From Herbaspirillum frisingense GSF30 (GTDB taxonomy: Bacteria; Pseudomonadota; Gammaproteobacteria; Burkholderiales; Burkholderiaceae_D), in NCBI RefSeq assembly GCF_000300975.2, contig NZ_AEEC02000006.1, positions 62,001 through 126,000 on the forward strand: 64,000 nt of DNA. The letters are read 5' to 3'. The translations under genes and the position numbers were made by a program. The notes beneath the pieces were generated by a model that did no database searches, was not told the DNA's origin, and worked only from the letters and a program-made list of their open reading frames with translations. Positions 7,527 through 16,410 of this stretch are shown piece by piece; the first letter of the stretch is position 1; every line of letters begins with the position of its first letter.

Positions 7527-8486
7527 ATGAAGCAGCGTGTAGTGGTCTACAAGAAATTGCCCGAAGCGTTGGCGCAGCGCCTGCAGTCGGAGTTCGACGT
7601 GAGCTGGTTCGACCGCGTCACCGAGGCCAATCGCGCCGACTTCATCGCCGCGCTCAAGACCGCGCACGGCATGATCGGGGCCAGCCTGCCGATCACCAAT
7701 GCCATGCTGGAGGGGGCGCCGGAGTTGAAGATCGCCTCCACCATCTCGGTCGGGGTGGACAATTTCGACCTGGAGTATTTCCGCCAGCGCGGCCTGATGC
7801 TGGCGCATACGCCGGGCGTGCTGACCGAGGCGACCGCCGACACCATCTTTGCCCTGATCCTGTCCACCGCCCGCCGGGTGGTGGAGCTGGCCGGGTACGT
7901 CAAGGCCGGTCAGTGGAAGGGCAGTATCGGCGAGGCCCAGTTCGGCGTGAACGTGCACGGCAAGACCCTGGGCCTGATCGGCATGGGACGCATCGGCAGC
8001 GCGGTGGCGCGCCGGGCGCATCATGGTTTCGGCATGCCCATCCTGTATCACAATACCCGCCCCAATCCCGAGGCCGAGCGCGAACTCGATGCGCGCTATG
8101 TCAGCAAGGAAGAGCTGCTGGCGCAGGCCGACTTCGTCTGCCTGATGCTGCCGTTGACGCCCGCCACCGAGCGCATGATCGGCGCGCGCGAATTCGGGAT
8201 GATGAAGCGCAGTGCCATCTTCATCAATGCCTCGCGAGGCCGTATCGTCGATGAGGCCGCGCTGATCCGCGCGCTGCAGGACAAGACCATCTACGGCGCC
8301 GGCCTGGATGTGTTCGAGGTCGAGCCGCTGCCGGTCGAGTCGCCCCTGCTGACATTGTCGAACGTGGTGGCCTTGCCCCACATCGGTTCGGCCACCCACG
8401 AAACCCGCCTGGCCATGGCCGAACTGGCCGTCACCAACCTGATTGCCGGCCTGCGCGGCGAACCGGTTCCCCACCTGGCAGTCTGA
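7527..8486 (+). CDS. kguD: 2-hydroxyacid dehydrogenase, 2-ketogluconate 6-phosphate reductase
   Basis: NAD(P)H-dependent D-2-hydroxyacid dehydrogenase (319 residues) expected to reduce 2-keto-6-phosphogluconate to 6-phosphogluconate, feeding the Entner-Doudoroff or pentose phosphate route. The nucleotide fold is GLIGMGRIGSAVARR, the family signatures are FVCLMLPLTPATERMIG and SAIFINASRGRIVDEAALIRAL, and the catalytic triad is the Arg of NASRGR, the Glu of FEVEPLP and the His of LPHIGSAT. It is the last gene of the operon, 35 bases after kguK. GhrB-type glyoxylate/2-ketogluconate reductase is the close alternative. Confidence 0.82.
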   Translation: MKQRVVVYKKLPEALAQRLQSEFDVSWFDRVTEANRADFIAALKTAHGMIGASLPITNAMLEGAPELKIASTISVGVDNFDLEYFRQRGLMLAHTPGVLTEATADTIFALILSTARRVVELAGYVKAGQWKGSIGEAQFGVNVHGKTLGLIGMGRIGSAVARRAHHGFGMPILYHNTRPNPEAERELDARYVSKEELLAQADFVCLMLPLTPATERMIGAREFGMMKRSAIFINASRGRIVDEAALIRALQDKTIYGAGLDVFEVEPLPVESPLLTLSNVVALPHIGSATHETRLAMAELAVTNLIAGLRGEPVPHLAV

Positions 8487-8651
8487 TCCCCACGGATATT
8501 GCCCGCAGGCACAGCCCGGGCGATTCCGCTGCATGAAGTTTTTTTCACTTGCGCAGCATTTCCTCTTCCGTTCACGTGAATCTTTGGTGTATGCTGCGAA
8601 CATTAAAAAGAACGATCGTGCTAAAAAACGGTAGGCAGTTCGTTTTGCTTT

Positions 8652-8657
8652 TATAAT
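8652..8657 (+). promoter_or_regulatory. Candidate -10 box for etfBA
   Basis: A perfect TATAAT lies 50 bases before the etfB start in a locally AT-rich stretch (8525-8695). No good -35 hexamer is visible at the usual distance. A perfect 10-bp palindrome TTCACGTGAA at 8571-8580 lies upstream and could be a regulator site. Confidence 0.45.
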
Positions 8658-8706
8658 CCTGCGGAAGTTTACGTTTACGTCAATTCCTTTTTGCAAGGGC
8701 CATGCG

Positions 8707-9462
8707 ATGAAAGTATTAGTACCAGTCAAGCGCGTCGTGGATTACAACGTCAAGGTGCGCGTCAAGAGCGACGGCAGCGGCGTCGATATCGCCAACGTCA
8801 AGATGTCGATGAACCCGTTTGACGAAATCGCGGTGGAAGAAGCCGTGCGCCTGAAAGAAGGCGGCAAGGTCACCGAGGTGATCGCCGTCTCGGCCGGTGT
8901 GACCCAGTGCCAGGAAACCCTGCGCACCGCCATGGCCATTGGCGCCGATCGCGGCATCCTGGCTGAAGTCGGTGCCGATGTGGAACTGCAACCGCTGGCC
9001 GTGGCCAAGATCCTCAAGGCGCTGGCCGAGAAGGAACAGCCGCAGCTGATCATCCTGGGCAAGCAGGCCATCGACGATGACTGCAACCAGACCGGCCAGA
9101 TGCTGGCAGCCCTGCTGGGCTGGCCGCAAGCCACCTTCGCCTCCAAGGTCGTGCTGGAAGACGGCAAGGTCAGCGTGACCCGCGAAGTGGACGGCGGCCT
9201 GGAGACCCTGGCCCTGACCCTGCCGGCCATCATCACTACCGACCTGCGCCTGAACGAGCCGCGTTATGTGACGCTGCCCAACATCATGAAGGCCAAGAAG
9301 AAGCAGCTGGACACCGTCAAGCCCGAGGAGCTGGGCGTGGACGTCACCCCGCGCGTGAAGACGCTCAAGGTCACCGAGCCGGCCAAGCGCAGCGCCGGCG
9401 TGAAGGTGCCGGATGTCGCGACCCTGGTCGCCAAACTGAAAAATGAAGCCAAGGTGATCTGA
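8707..9462 (+). CDS. etfB: Electron transfer flavoprotein, beta subunit
   Basis: Small subunit (251 residues, normal length) of the soluble ETF heterodimer, which takes electrons from acyl-CoA and related dehydrogenases and passes them to ETF-ubiquinone oxidoreductase. Typical segments are [54 protein letters not shown] (AMP/FAD-contact loop), and [20 protein letters not shown], the beta-subunit signature. An out-of-frame ATG at 8702 is closed at once by a stop. etfA follows after two bases. Confidence 0.97.
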   Translation: MKVLVPVKRVVDYNVKVRVKSDGSGVDIANVKMSMNPFDEIAVEEAVRLKEGGKVTEVIAVSAGVTQCQETLRTAMAIGADRGILAEVGADVELQPLAVAKILKALAEKEQPQLIILGKQAIDDDCNQTGQMLAALLGWPQATFASKVVLEDGKVSVTREVDGGLETLALTLPAIITTDLRLNEPRYVTLPNIMKAKKKQLDTVKPEELGVDVTPRVKTLKVTEPAKRSAGVKVPDVATLVAKLKNEAKVI

Positions 9463-9464
9463 TC

Positions 9465-10394
9465 ATGACCGCACTCGTTATTGCTGAACACGACAACGCC
9501 AGCCTCAAGGGCAGCACCCTCAACACCATTACCGCCGCCGTGCAGGCGGGTGGTGACGTCCACGTGCTGGTGGCCGGTTCCAACGCCAAGGCCGTGGCCG
9601 ACGCCGCTGCGCAAGTCGCCGGTGTGGCCAAGGTCCTGTTGGCCGATGGCGCGCAATTCGCCGATGGCCTGGCCGAGAACGTGGCCGAACAGGTCCTGGC
9701 CATTGCCAAGGACTACAGCCACATCCTGGCGCCCGCCACCGCCTACGGCAAGAACATCCTGCCGCGCGTGGCCGCCCGCCTGGACGTGGGCCAGATTTCC
9801 GACATCACCAAGGTGGAGTCGGCCGATACCTTCGAGCGTCCCATCTACGCCGGCAACGCCATCGCGACCGTGCAGTCGATCGACCCGATCAAGGTCATCA
9901 CCGTGCGTACCACCGGTTTCGATCCGGCTGCACAGGGTGGTTCGGCCGCCGTGGAGAGCATTGCGGCGGTGGCCGATTCGGGCAAGTCCAGCTTCGTCGG
10001 CCGTGAAGTCGCCAAGTCGGATCGTCCGGAACTGACGGCCGCCAAGATCATCGTCTCCGGTGGTCGTGGCATGGGCTCGTCGGAAAGCTTCAAGATCCTG
10101 GAGCCGCTGGCTGACAAGTTGAACGCCGCCATGGGCGCCTCCCGCGCCGCCGTCGATGCAGGTTACGTGCCCAACGACTGGCAGGTTGGCCAGACCGGCA
10201 AGATCGTGGCGCCGCAGCTGTACATCGCCGTCGGTATCTCCGGCGCGATCCAGCACCTGGCCGGGATGAAGGATTCCAAGGTCATCGTCGCCATCAACAA
10301 GGACGAGGAAGCGCCGATCTTCTCGGTGGCCGACTACGGCCTGGTGGGTGACCTCTTCGAGGTCGTACCGGAGCTGGTCAAGCAGCTCGGTTGA
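9465..10394 (+). CDS. etfA: Electron transfer flavoprotein, alpha subunit
   Basis: Large ETF subunit (309 residues), which holds most of the FAD site. The N-terminal domain starts [11 protein letters not shown] and contains [18 protein letters not shown]. The C-terminal FAD domain carries [11 protein letters not shown] and the alpha-subunit signature [16 protein letters not shown] followed by [10 protein letters not shown]. It starts two bases after the etfB stop and ends at a strong terminator, so etfBA can be a separate bicistronic unit. Confidence 0.97.
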   Translation: MTALVIAEHDNASLKGSTLNTITAAVQAGGDVHVLVAGSNAKAVADAAAQVAGVAKVLLADGAQFADGLAENVAEQVLAIAKDYSHILAPATAYGKNILPRVAARLDVGQISDITKVESADTFERPIYAGNAIATVQSIDPIKVITVRTTGFDPAAQGGSAAVESIAAVADSGKSSFVGREVAKSDRPELTAAKIIVSGGRGMGSSESFKILEPLADKLNAAMGASRAAVDAGYVPNDWQVGQTGKIVAPQLYIAVGISGAIQHLAGMKDSKVIVAINKDEEAPIFSVADYGLVGDLFEVVPELVKQLG

Positions 10395-10416
10395 TCACAC
10401 CGTACCGTAGTTTTCG

Positions 10417-10440
10417 CCCCGGCTTTCGCCGGGGTGTTTT
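10417..10440 (+). terminator. Rho-independent terminator after etfBA
   Basis: Seven-base-pair all-GC stem CCCCGGC/GCCGGGG with a TTTC loop, followed by TGTTTT. Confidence 0.8.
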
Positions 10441-10488
10441 CATGCAAGCAAGGAATGCCGCCAGAGCGTTCCCTATTGGAGGTTGGAG

Positions 10489-12273
10489 ATGAGTTACACC
10501 GCACCCGTGAAGGATATGTTGTTCGTCATGAACGAACTGGCCGGCCTGGCTGCCGTCAATGCGCTGCCCGGCTGCGAAGATGCCACGCCGGAAACGGCCG
10601 AGGCCATCCTGGAAGAAAACGCCAGGTTCTGCAGCGAGGTGGTCGCGCCACTGAATCATTCCGCCGACAAGCAACCCAGTTCCTGGGCCGATGGCAAGGT
10701 GACCACCAGCCCCGGCTTCAAGGAAGCCTTCCGTCAGTTCGGCGAGGCTGGCTGGCAAGGCGTGCAGCACCCGGTGGAGTTCGGCGGGCAAGGCCTGCCC
10801 AAGCTGCTGGCCACGCCCTGCATCGAGATGCTGAATTCGGCCAACCTGTCCTTTGCGCTGTGCCCGCTGTTGACCGACGGCACCATCGAGGCGCTGATGA
10901 CGGCCGGTACCCAGCAGCAGAAGGAAACCTTCATCGCCAACTTCATCTCCGGCAAGTGGACCGGCACCATGAACCTGACCGAGCCGCAGGCCGGCTCCGA
11001 CCTGGCGCTGGTGCGTACCCGTGCCGTGCCGGAGGGGGATGGCACCTACAAGCTCTTCGGCACCAAGATCTTCATCACCTACGGTGAGCACGACATGGCC
11101 GAGAACATCGTCCATCTGGTGCTGGCCCGTACCCCCAATGCGCCTGAAGGCGTGAAGGGCATTTCGCTGTTCATCGTGCCCAAGTTCCTGGTCAATGCCG
11201 ATGGTTCACTGGGTGAGCGCAACGACGTGCATTGCGTTTCCATCGAACACAAGCTGGGCATCAAGGCCAGCCCGACGGCCGTGCTGCAGTTCGGCGACCA
11301 TGGTGGCGCCATCGGCACGCTGGTGGGTGAAGAGAATCGCGGCCTGGAATACATGTTCATCATGATGAACGCGGCGCGCTTCGCCGTGGGCATCCAGGGT
11401 CTGTCGGTGTCGGAGCGTGCCTATCAACAGGCGGTGGCCTACGCCCGCGACCGCGTGCAGTCGCGGGACCTGGCAGGCTCGCCGGGGCCGGTGGCGATCA
11501 TCCGCCAGCCGGACGTGCGCCGCATGCTCATGTCCATGCGCGCCCAGATCGAGGCGGCGCGTGCGCTGGCCTACGTGGCCGCGGCCACCTCGGATGCGGC
11601 GCACTTCAGCGACGACGAGGCCACCCGCAAGGCCAATCAGGCTTTCTATGAATACCTGGTGCCCATCGTCAAGGGCTGGATCACCGAGCTGTCCATCGAT
11701 GTCACCTCGACCGGCGTGCAGGTGCATGGCGGCATGGGCTTCATCGAAGAGACCGGCGCTGCGCAGTATTACCGCGATGCCCGTATCCTGCCCATCTACG
11801 AAGGCACCACGGCCATCCAGGCCAATGACCTGGTCGGCCGCAAGACCACCCGCGATGGTGGCGCAGTGGCCAAGGGCATCCTGGGTCAGGTGCGTCAGAC
11901 CGTGTCCGAGTTGCAGGGTGATGCGCAATTGCAGCCCATCGCCACGCGCCTGGCCGAGGCTGCCGATGCGCTGGAACAGGTGGTCGATTATGTGGTGGGC
12001 AACGTCAAGGGCGACATCAAGGCGGTCTTCGCCGGCAGCGTGCCTTACCTGAAGATGGCCGGCGTGGTGCTCGGCGGCTGGCAGATGGCGCGCGCGGCAG
12101 CGGTATCGGCCTCCAGGCTCAAGTCCGGCGAGGGTGACAGCAAGTTCTACGAGGCCAAGCTGGCCACGGCGCGTTTCTATGCCGAGCAGATTCTGCCGCA
12201 GGCGCTGGCCTATCGCACGGCCATCGTCGAGGGTGGCCAGGCGGTCATGGCGCTGGACGAAGACCAGTTCTGA
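10489..12273 (+). CDS. Acyl-CoA dehydrogenase, large C-terminally extended (DmdC-like) family
   Basis: FAD-dependent acyl-CoA dehydrogenase of 594 residues, about 200 longer than the classic 380-400 residue enzymes because of a C-terminal extension. Visible are the FAD-contact MNLTEPQAGSDLALVRTRA, KIFITYGEHD, ISLFIVPK, GENRG-like GEENRGLEYMFIMMNAARF, VQVHGGMGFIEETG and IYEGTTAIQANDLVGRK with the YEGT that normally carries the catalytic Glu. The size and order match 3-methylmercaptopropionyl-CoA dehydrogenase DmdC and related broad acyl-CoA dehydrogenases. Start ATG 10489 is set by GGAGG at 10478-10482. Next to etfBA it would deliver electrons to that ETF; its substrate cannot be told. Confidence 0.9.
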   Translation: MSYTAPVKDMLFVMNELAGLAAVNALPGCEDATPETAEAILEENARFCSEVVAPLNHSADKQPSSWADGKVTTSPGFKEAFRQFGEAGWQGVQHPVEFGGQGLPKLLATPCIEMLNSANLSFALCPLLTDGTIEALMTAGTQQQKETFIANFISGKWTGTMNLTEPQAGSDLALVRTRAVPEGDGTYKLFGTKIFITYGEHDMAENIVHLVLARTPNAPEGVKGISLFIVPKFLVNADGSLGERNDVHCVSIEHKLGIKASPTAVLQFGDHGGAIGTLVGEENRGLEYMFIMMNAARFAVGIQGLSVSERAYQQAVAYARDRVQSRDLAGSPGPVAIIRQPDVRRMLMSMRAQIEAARALAYVAAATSDAAHFSDDEATRKANQAFYEYLVPIVKGWITELSIDVTSTGVQVHGGMGFIEETGAAQYYRDARILPIYEGTTAIQANDLVGRKTTRDGGAVAKGILGQVRQTVSELQGDAQLQPIATRLAEAADALEQVVDYVVGNVKGDIKAVFAGSVPYLKMAGVVLGGWQMARAAAVSASRLKSGEGDSKFYEAKLATARFYAEQILPQALAYRTAIVEGGQAVMALDEDQF

Positions 12274-12291
12274 CCCGGTCTTGAACCTGTC

Positions 12292-12335
12292 AGCCCGGAA
12301 GGCCGCTCTGGCGGTTTTCCGGGCTTGTGTCTTTC
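12292..12335. terminator. Terminator between convergent acyl-CoA dehydrogenase and TM2 genes
   Basis: Nine-base inverted repeat AGCCCGGAA/TTCCGGGCT with an inner imperfect hairpin, followed by TGTGTCTTTCT. It lies 18 bases after the dehydrogenase stop. Confidence 0.65.
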
Positions 12336-12355
12336 TGGGGAGTTTGCGTGGGCCT

Positions 12356-12817
12356 TCAGCCGAAGGCGCCGCCGGTGAAGAGCAGGTCAAAGCTGCGCGC
12401 CAGCAGGGCGATCACGCCCATGGCACCCAGGCCGACGGTGAGTACCAGGATCACCGCCAGTATCCAGTGCGATTCCGAGCTCTTGCCACTGCCGACATTG
12501 TGCCGGGCATCCCATTTCTCGTCAGGCGTGAGACCGATTACCGGCGCTTCCAGGCAGGCGATCAGCGCGGAGAGCACCAAGGGCAGGGCGGTGAACAGTC
12601 GGGGAGCTTCCGGTTGCGCCGCCATCAGGCCCAGCGACAGCGGGATGGCCAGGATGTGCAGCCAGCCGAAGCGGTCGCGTCCGCCGTACAGATAGAAGCG
12701 ATGCAGGCCGATGCTGCCGGTCACGGTGGCCAGGAAGGTCGTCAGGGTCTTGTTCTTGTGGCGGGGTGCTGAAGGCATGCCGGTTGTCTCTTTGTTCTGG
12801 TTGTTGCCGTGGCGCAT
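12356..12817 (-). CDS. TM2-domain membrane protein
   Basis: Small inner-membrane protein (153 residues) of unknown role. Residues about 20-65 match the TM2 domain: KNKTLTTFLATVTGSIGLHR, then FYLYGGRDRFGWLHIL and a hydrophobic run. Two more membrane segments follow (LFTALPLVLSALIACL and ILAVILVLTVGLGAMGVIALL) separated by a soluble stretch with LTPDEKWDARHN, which is common in beta-proteobacterial members. GGGAG precedes the ATG at 12817; an internal ATG at 12778 is possible. It converges with the dehydrogenase gene and stands alone. Confidence 0.8.
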   Translation of the reverse strand: MRHGNNQNKETTGMPSAPRHKNKTLTTFLATVTGSIGLHRFYLYGGRDRFGWLHILAIPLSLGLMAAQPEAPRLFTALPLVLSALIACLEAPVIGLTPDEKWDARHNVGSGKSSESHWILAVILVLTVGLGAMGVIALLARSFDLLFTGGAFG

Positions 12818-12926
12818 GACGCTCCCGGCAATGTTGTTGTCAAGCTGTCGGCGCAGTATAGCCGAGGCGCTGGTGCAGGGGGCTTGCCTGCGGGATAGCC
12901 CAGAAGGCCTGCCGTGGCCGATGTGG

Positions 12927-12968
12927 CAGCAGATCTGATGTCATTTGGCATCAGATCTGCTGCTTTTT
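12927..12968 (+). terminator. Perfect 14-bp inverted repeat with T-run
   Basis: CAGCAGATCTGATG (12927-12940) and its exact complement (12949-12962) flank an 8-base loop and are followed by CTTTTT. It reads as a plus-strand terminator, yet the gene to its left is on the minus strand. It may insulate the ribosomal operon from readthrough, or end an unrecognised plus-strand transcript. Confidence 0.5.
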
Positions 12969-13022
12969 GGGGCGTTTTGGGGTGTTTCTGCGTTGGTCAA
13001 CTGCACAAAAGCACCAAGCAGC

Positions 13023-13052
13023 TTGCCCGAGGGTGGGGAAGTCCGTTATAAT
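13023..13052 (+). promoter_or_regulatory. Promoter of the rpsP operon
   Basis: TTGCCC (13023-13028) and a perfect TATAAT (13047-13052) with an 18-base spacer, about 40 bases before rpsP. The transcript leader would be about 32 bases. Confidence 0.65.
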
Positions 13053-13091
13053 CTGCGGCTTTTCCGTGTCCGTATTCTTACTGGAACCATT

Positions 13092-13346
13092 ATGGTCGTT
13101 ATTCGTTTAGCTCGTGGCGGCGCCAAGAAGCGCCCCTTCTACAACATCGTTGCAACCGACTCGCGCAATCGTCGCGATGGCCGTTTCATCGAGCGCATCG
13201 GCTTCTACAACCCGGTCGCTTCGGGCAAGGAAGAAGCAGTGCGTATCGCTGCTGACCGCCTGGCTCACTGGCAAGGCGTTGGCGCACAACTGTCGCCGAC
13301 CGTTGCTCGCCTGGTTGCCCAAGCTGGTACCAAGGCTGCTGCCTGA
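13092..13346 (+). CDS. rpsP: 30S ribosomal protein S16
   Basis: Small-subunit ribosomal protein (84 residues) needed for 30S assembly. It begins [20 protein letters not shown] with [19 protein letters not shown], which is diagnostic for bS16. The frame is open upstream, but homology begins at the ATG at 13092. First gene of the conserved rpsP-rimM-trmD-rplS operon. Confidence 0.98.
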   Translation: MVVIRLARGGAKKRPFYNIVATDSRNRRDGRFIERIGFYNPVASGKEEAVRIAADRLAHWQGVGAQLSPTVARLVAQAGTKAAA

Positions 13347-13419
13347 TCAAGTTTTTCCTGTCTGATCCGGCGCTGCGACCTGTCGTGGCGCAAGTGAGAA
13401 GAACAGGTCTGGCGTACTC

Positions 13420-14034
13420 ATGACTTATCCAGCCCAGGCGGGTTTCTCCGCACCCGGCGATCTCGTGGTCGTCGGCCATGTGACAGGAGCCTACGGAATC
13501 CAGGGCTGGATTCGCGTGCGTCCGTATTCTTCGGAAGCGGATGCCTTGTTGAATGCCAAGACCTGGTGGCTGGAGAAATCCGGCCAGCCCAAGCAGGACG
13601 TCGATGTCATGCAGTCCAAGGGGCATAGCGGCGATATCGTCGCGCGCCTGACCGGGGTAGCCGACCGCAATGCGGCCGAAGCGATGAAGGGAACGGTGGT
13701 CTCCATCTCCCGCAAGCACTTCCCGGCACTAGATGACAATGAATTCTACTGGGTCGACCTGATCGGCTCGGCGGTGGAAAATCTCCAGGGTGAACAGCTG
13801 GGCGTGGTGTCCGACATGATGGACAACGGCGCTCATCCCATCCTGAAGGTGACGGCTCCGACACAGGAAACTGCGGTCGAGCCCGAAGACGCTGTCGAAG
13901 CAAAGCCCAGGAAGGGCGCCAGGGAGAAATCCGTGGCTGCGCCTGAGATGCTGATCCCCTTCGTCGACCAGTTCGTCAAGACGGTACTGCCGAAGGACAA
14001 GAAGATTGTCGTCGACTGGGGCAGGGACTACTGA
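13420..14034 (+). CDS. rimM: Ribosome maturation factor RimM
   Basis: Binds S19 and assists processing of 16S rRNA in the 30S head. The 204-residue protein has the N-terminal RimM barrel (VVVGHVTGAYGIQGWIRVRPYS) and the C-terminal PRC barrel (EFYWVDLIGSAVEN, VSDMMDNGAHPILKV, LIPFVDQFV). Between the last two C-terminal segments, at about residues 147-174, it carries a charged, low-complexity insertion (TQETAVEPEDAVEAKPRK and on) that makes it about 25-30 residues longer than the E. coli protein; this breaks a beta-hairpin region and is likely an exposed loop. Confidence 0.95.
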   Translation: MTYPAQAGFSAPGDLVVVGHVTGAYGIQGWIRVRPYSSEADALLNAKTWWLEKSGQPKQDVDVMQSKGHSGDIVARLTGVADRNAAEAMKGTVVSISRKHFPALDDNEFYWVDLIGSAVENLQGEQLGVVSDMMDNGAHPILKVTAPTQETAVEPEDAVEAKPRKGAREKSVAAPEMLIPFVDQFVKTVLPKDKKIVVDWGRDY

Positions 14035-14118
14035 ATGTTGGAGAACTACTGACCGCCCAGGTCAGTTTTTCTTTTCCGCCCCGCTTGATGTCGAGAGTTA
14101 CCTGGAAATGGAGGCGTG

Positions 14119-14874
14119 ATGCAGTTTGATGTCGTCACTCTGTTTCCCGAAATGTTTGCCGCGCTGACGCAATCCGGCATTACCCGCCGGGCGCTGGAGC
14201 AGAAGCGCTGGGGCTTGTCGCTGTGGAATCCGCGTGAATTCACCACCGACAACCATCGCACCGTGGATGACCGTCCCTATGGGGGTGGTCCCGGCATGGT
14301 GATGCTGGCCAAGCCCCTGCAGGCGGCCATCGAGGCTGCCCAGGCACGCCAGCAGACGCTGGGCCTGGCCAAGCCACGGGTGATCTACCTGTCGCCGCAA
14401 GGCGCGCCGCTGACCCATGAACGGGTGGTGCGGCTGTCGCAGGACAGTGGGGCCGTGCTGCTGTGCGGCCGCTATGAAGCCATCGACCAGCGCCTGCTCG
14501 ACAAGTGCGTGGACGAGGAAATCAGCATCGGTGATTTCGTGCTTTCCGGCGGCGAACTGCCCGCCATGGCGTTGATGGATGCAGTGATCCGGTTATTGCC
14601 GGGTGCGCTCAACGATAGCGCCTCGGCCGTGGAAGACAGCTTCGTCAACGGGCTGCTGGATTCGCCGCATTACACGCGTCCGGAAGTCTATGAAGGTGAG
14701 CCGGTGCCCGCCGTCCTGTTGGGTGGTCACCATGCCGAGATCCAGAAATGGCGTCGGCAGCGTGCGCTGGAAGCCACCTTGACCAAGCGCCCCGATCTGA
14801 TCGTCAGGGCCAGGGAACAGGGCCTGTTGAGCAAGACCGATGAAAAGTTTCTGAGCAGCCTGCCACAGCCGTAG
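14119..14874 (+). CDS. trmD: tRNA (guanine-37-N1)-methyltransferase
   Basis: SPOUT-class methyltransferase (251 residues) that makes m1G37 and prevents +1 frameshifting. It starts [13 protein letters not shown] and has the [13 protein letters not shown] substrate loop, the trefoil-knot segments [23 protein letters not shown] and [17 protein letters not shown], and the C-terminal [16 protein letters not shown]. Start ATG 14119 follows GGAGG by four bases; a GTG three bases earlier is too close to the ribosome site. Confidence 0.97.
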   Translation: MQFDVVTLFPEMFAALTQSGITRRALEQKRWGLSLWNPREFTTDNHRTVDDRPYGGGPGMVMLAKPLQAAIEAAQARQQTLGLAKPRVIYLSPQGAPLTHERVVRLSQDSGAVLLCGRYEAIDQRLLDKCVDEEISIGDFVLSGGELPAMALMDAVIRLLPGALNDSASAVEDSFVNGLLDSPHYTRPEVYEGEPVPAVLLGGHHAEIQKWRRQRALEATLTKRPDLIVRAREQGLLSKTDEKFLSSLPQP

Positions 14875-14928
14875 TCGGTATCGCCGGCATGCAGGTCGCC
14901 AAATCGAAGTCGTACCAGCAGTACCGCA

Positions 14929-14944
14929 GGTCCAGCGATGGACC
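14929..14944 (+). other. Hairpin in the trmD-rplS gap
   Basis: GGTCCA-GCGA-TGGACC forms a six-base-pair stem with a GNRA tetraloop inside the 177-base gap before rplS. The gap is long for this operon and has no coding sequence. It may be a processing or leader structure for rplS; no known L19 leader motif is recognised. Confidence 0.35.
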
Positions 14945-15051
14945 CGCACCGTGCAGCGGCCTGGCCGTTGCGTTTGAAACCCCATCCTCTACCGGGCTAC
15001 ACAATCAGCCTTCGGGCAACGGCGCCGGCAAGATGGTTACAGGAGCAAAAA

Positions 15052-15435
15052 ATGGATCTGATCCAGCAACTCGAGCAAGAAGAGATCGCGCGTCTCGCCA
15101 AGAACATTCCCGACTTCGCCCCCGGCGACACCGTGATTGTCAGCGTCAACGTGGTTGAAGGCACCCGCAAGCGCGCCCAGGCCTACGAAGGCGTGGTCAT
15201 CGCCCGCCGCAACCGTGGTCTGAATTCCAACTTCATCGTGCGCAAGATTTCGTCCGGTGAAGGCGTTGAGCGTACCTTCCAGCTGTACTCGCCGCTGATC
15301 GCTTCGATCGAAGTCAAGCGTCGTGGCGACGTGCGTCGCGCCAAGCTGTACTACCTGCGCGAACGTTCGGGCAAGTCGGCACGTATCAAGGAAAAGCTGC
15401 CCAGCCGCGCTGCAAAGGCTGCTGCTGCCGAGTAA
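15052..15435 (+). CDS. rplS: 50S ribosomal protein L19
   Basis: Large-subunit protein (127 residues) at the 30S-50S interface. Sequence [55 protein letters not shown] and [20 protein letters not shown] is diagnostic for bL19. AGGAG at 15041-15045 fixes the ATG at 15052; upstream in-frame sequence is not homologous. Last gene of the operon before a strong terminator. Confidence 0.98.
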   Translation: MDLIQQLEQEEIARLAKNIPDFAPGDTVIVSVNVVEGTRKRAQAYEGVVIARRNRGLNSNFIVRKISSGEGVERTFQLYSPLIASIEVKRRGDVRRAKLYYLRERSGKSARIKEKLPSRAAKAAAAE

Positions 15436-15459
15436 TCGGTTGCATGTTGATGCGTCAGG

Positions 15460-15488
15460 AAAAGGGGTGTCTCGCGACACCCCTTTTT
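15460..15488 (+). terminator. Terminator of the rpsP-rplS operon
   Basis: Twelve-base-pair stem AAAAGGGGTGTC/GACACCCCTTTT with loop TCGC and a T-rich 3' side; one of the strongest terminators in the window. Confidence 0.9.
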
Positions 15489-15558
15489 CGTTTCCGTCAG
15501 TTGCATTGCATTCTTCGTTGAATTCCGATTAACAGATCTCAGATCAAGCGAGCACATC

Positions 15559-16230
15559 GTGGCCAGTTTCGATCCCGTCAACCTGCCGGTGGATGCCGTC
15601 GCCGGCGAAAGCGCCCTGGAAGCGGCGCGCCTGAACGCCGACTGGCTGCGCCAGCGCTTTGCCACACCGCCGCGCTGGGAACCCGAGCACAGCGGCGACC
15701 AGTTGGCACGCATGGCCGAGACCAAGGGCCGCTTCCGGCTGGCTTCGGTGTTGATTCCGATCGTGCTGCGGGAAGAGGGGATGACGGTACTCTTCACGCG
15801 CCGCACAGCTGACCTGAAGGATCATGCAGGCCAGATCAGCTTCCCCGGCGGTCGTCGCGAAGACTATGACGGCTCGGCCATCGAGACCGCCTTGCGCGAA
15901 ACCGAGGAAGAAATCGGCCTGGCCCGCCAGTACGTCGAAGTCATCGGCTCCCTGCCGGATTACTTCACCGGCACCGGCTATCGCGTCACCCCCGTGGCCG
16001 GGCTGATCCAGCCACCGTTCGAAGCAGTCGGCGATCCCCGTGAAGTGGCGGAAATCTTCGAGGTGCCGCTGGCCTTCCTCATGGATGGCGTGAACCATCA
16101 GCGCCGTTCGGTGGAACTGCCCGCGCCGGTCGGGCGCCGCAGCTTCTATACGATGCCCTACGACCGTTATTTCATCTGGGGCGCGACGGCAGGCATGCTG
16201 CGTAATCTCTTCCACTTCCTGCGTAGCTGA
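15559..16230 (+). CDS. NUDIX hydrolase, CoA pyrophosphatase family
   Basis: Predicted to cleave CoA or acyl-CoA to 3',5'-ADP and phosphopantetheine (223 residues). The CoA-binding signature LKDHAGQISFPGG precedes the NUDIX box, whose metal-binding helix is seen as ETALRETEEEIGL; all four acidic residues of the helix are kept. The C-terminal part has EVAEIFEVPLAFLMD and YDRYFIWGATAGMLRNL, typical of the NudL/YeaB-like family. The start is a GTG at 15559 with a weak ribosome site. It stands behind the ribosomal operon terminator. Confidence 0.88.
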   Translation: MASFDPVNLPVDAVAGESALEAARLNADWLRQRFATPPRWEPEHSGDQLARMAETKGRFRLASVLIPIVLREEGMTVLFTRRTADLKDHAGQISFPGGRREDYDGSAIETALRETEEEIGLARQYVEVIGSLPDYFTGTGYRVTPVAGLIQPPFEAVGDPREVAEIFEVPLAFLMDGVNHQRRSVELPAPVGRRSFYTMPYDRYFIWGATAGMLRNLFHFLRS

Positions 16231-16410
16231 ACTGTCCACTGCCTTTGGTTGTCACTCTGTATCGAATAAGATACGCAAAGTCGTTGTTGATGTTCAAACA
16301 CGTAAATATTGATGACATTGCGAGCTTGATTCTCGTCAACAAATCAATTGTTTGATTCCCATCTTGCACTGCGCTATCGTACGGGCTACAGAGACACCTA
16401 AGGCTGCTTG

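Noticed and set aside
8460..8469. GAACCGGTTC, identical to the core of the PtxS-like operators
   Set aside because: It lies inside the kguD coding sequence and encodes Glu-Pro-Val in a plausible C-terminus, and flanking positions do not extend the palindrome.
12837..12862. TTGTCA and TATAGC as a plus-strand promoter
   Set aside because: The spacer is only 14 bases and the -10 is poor.
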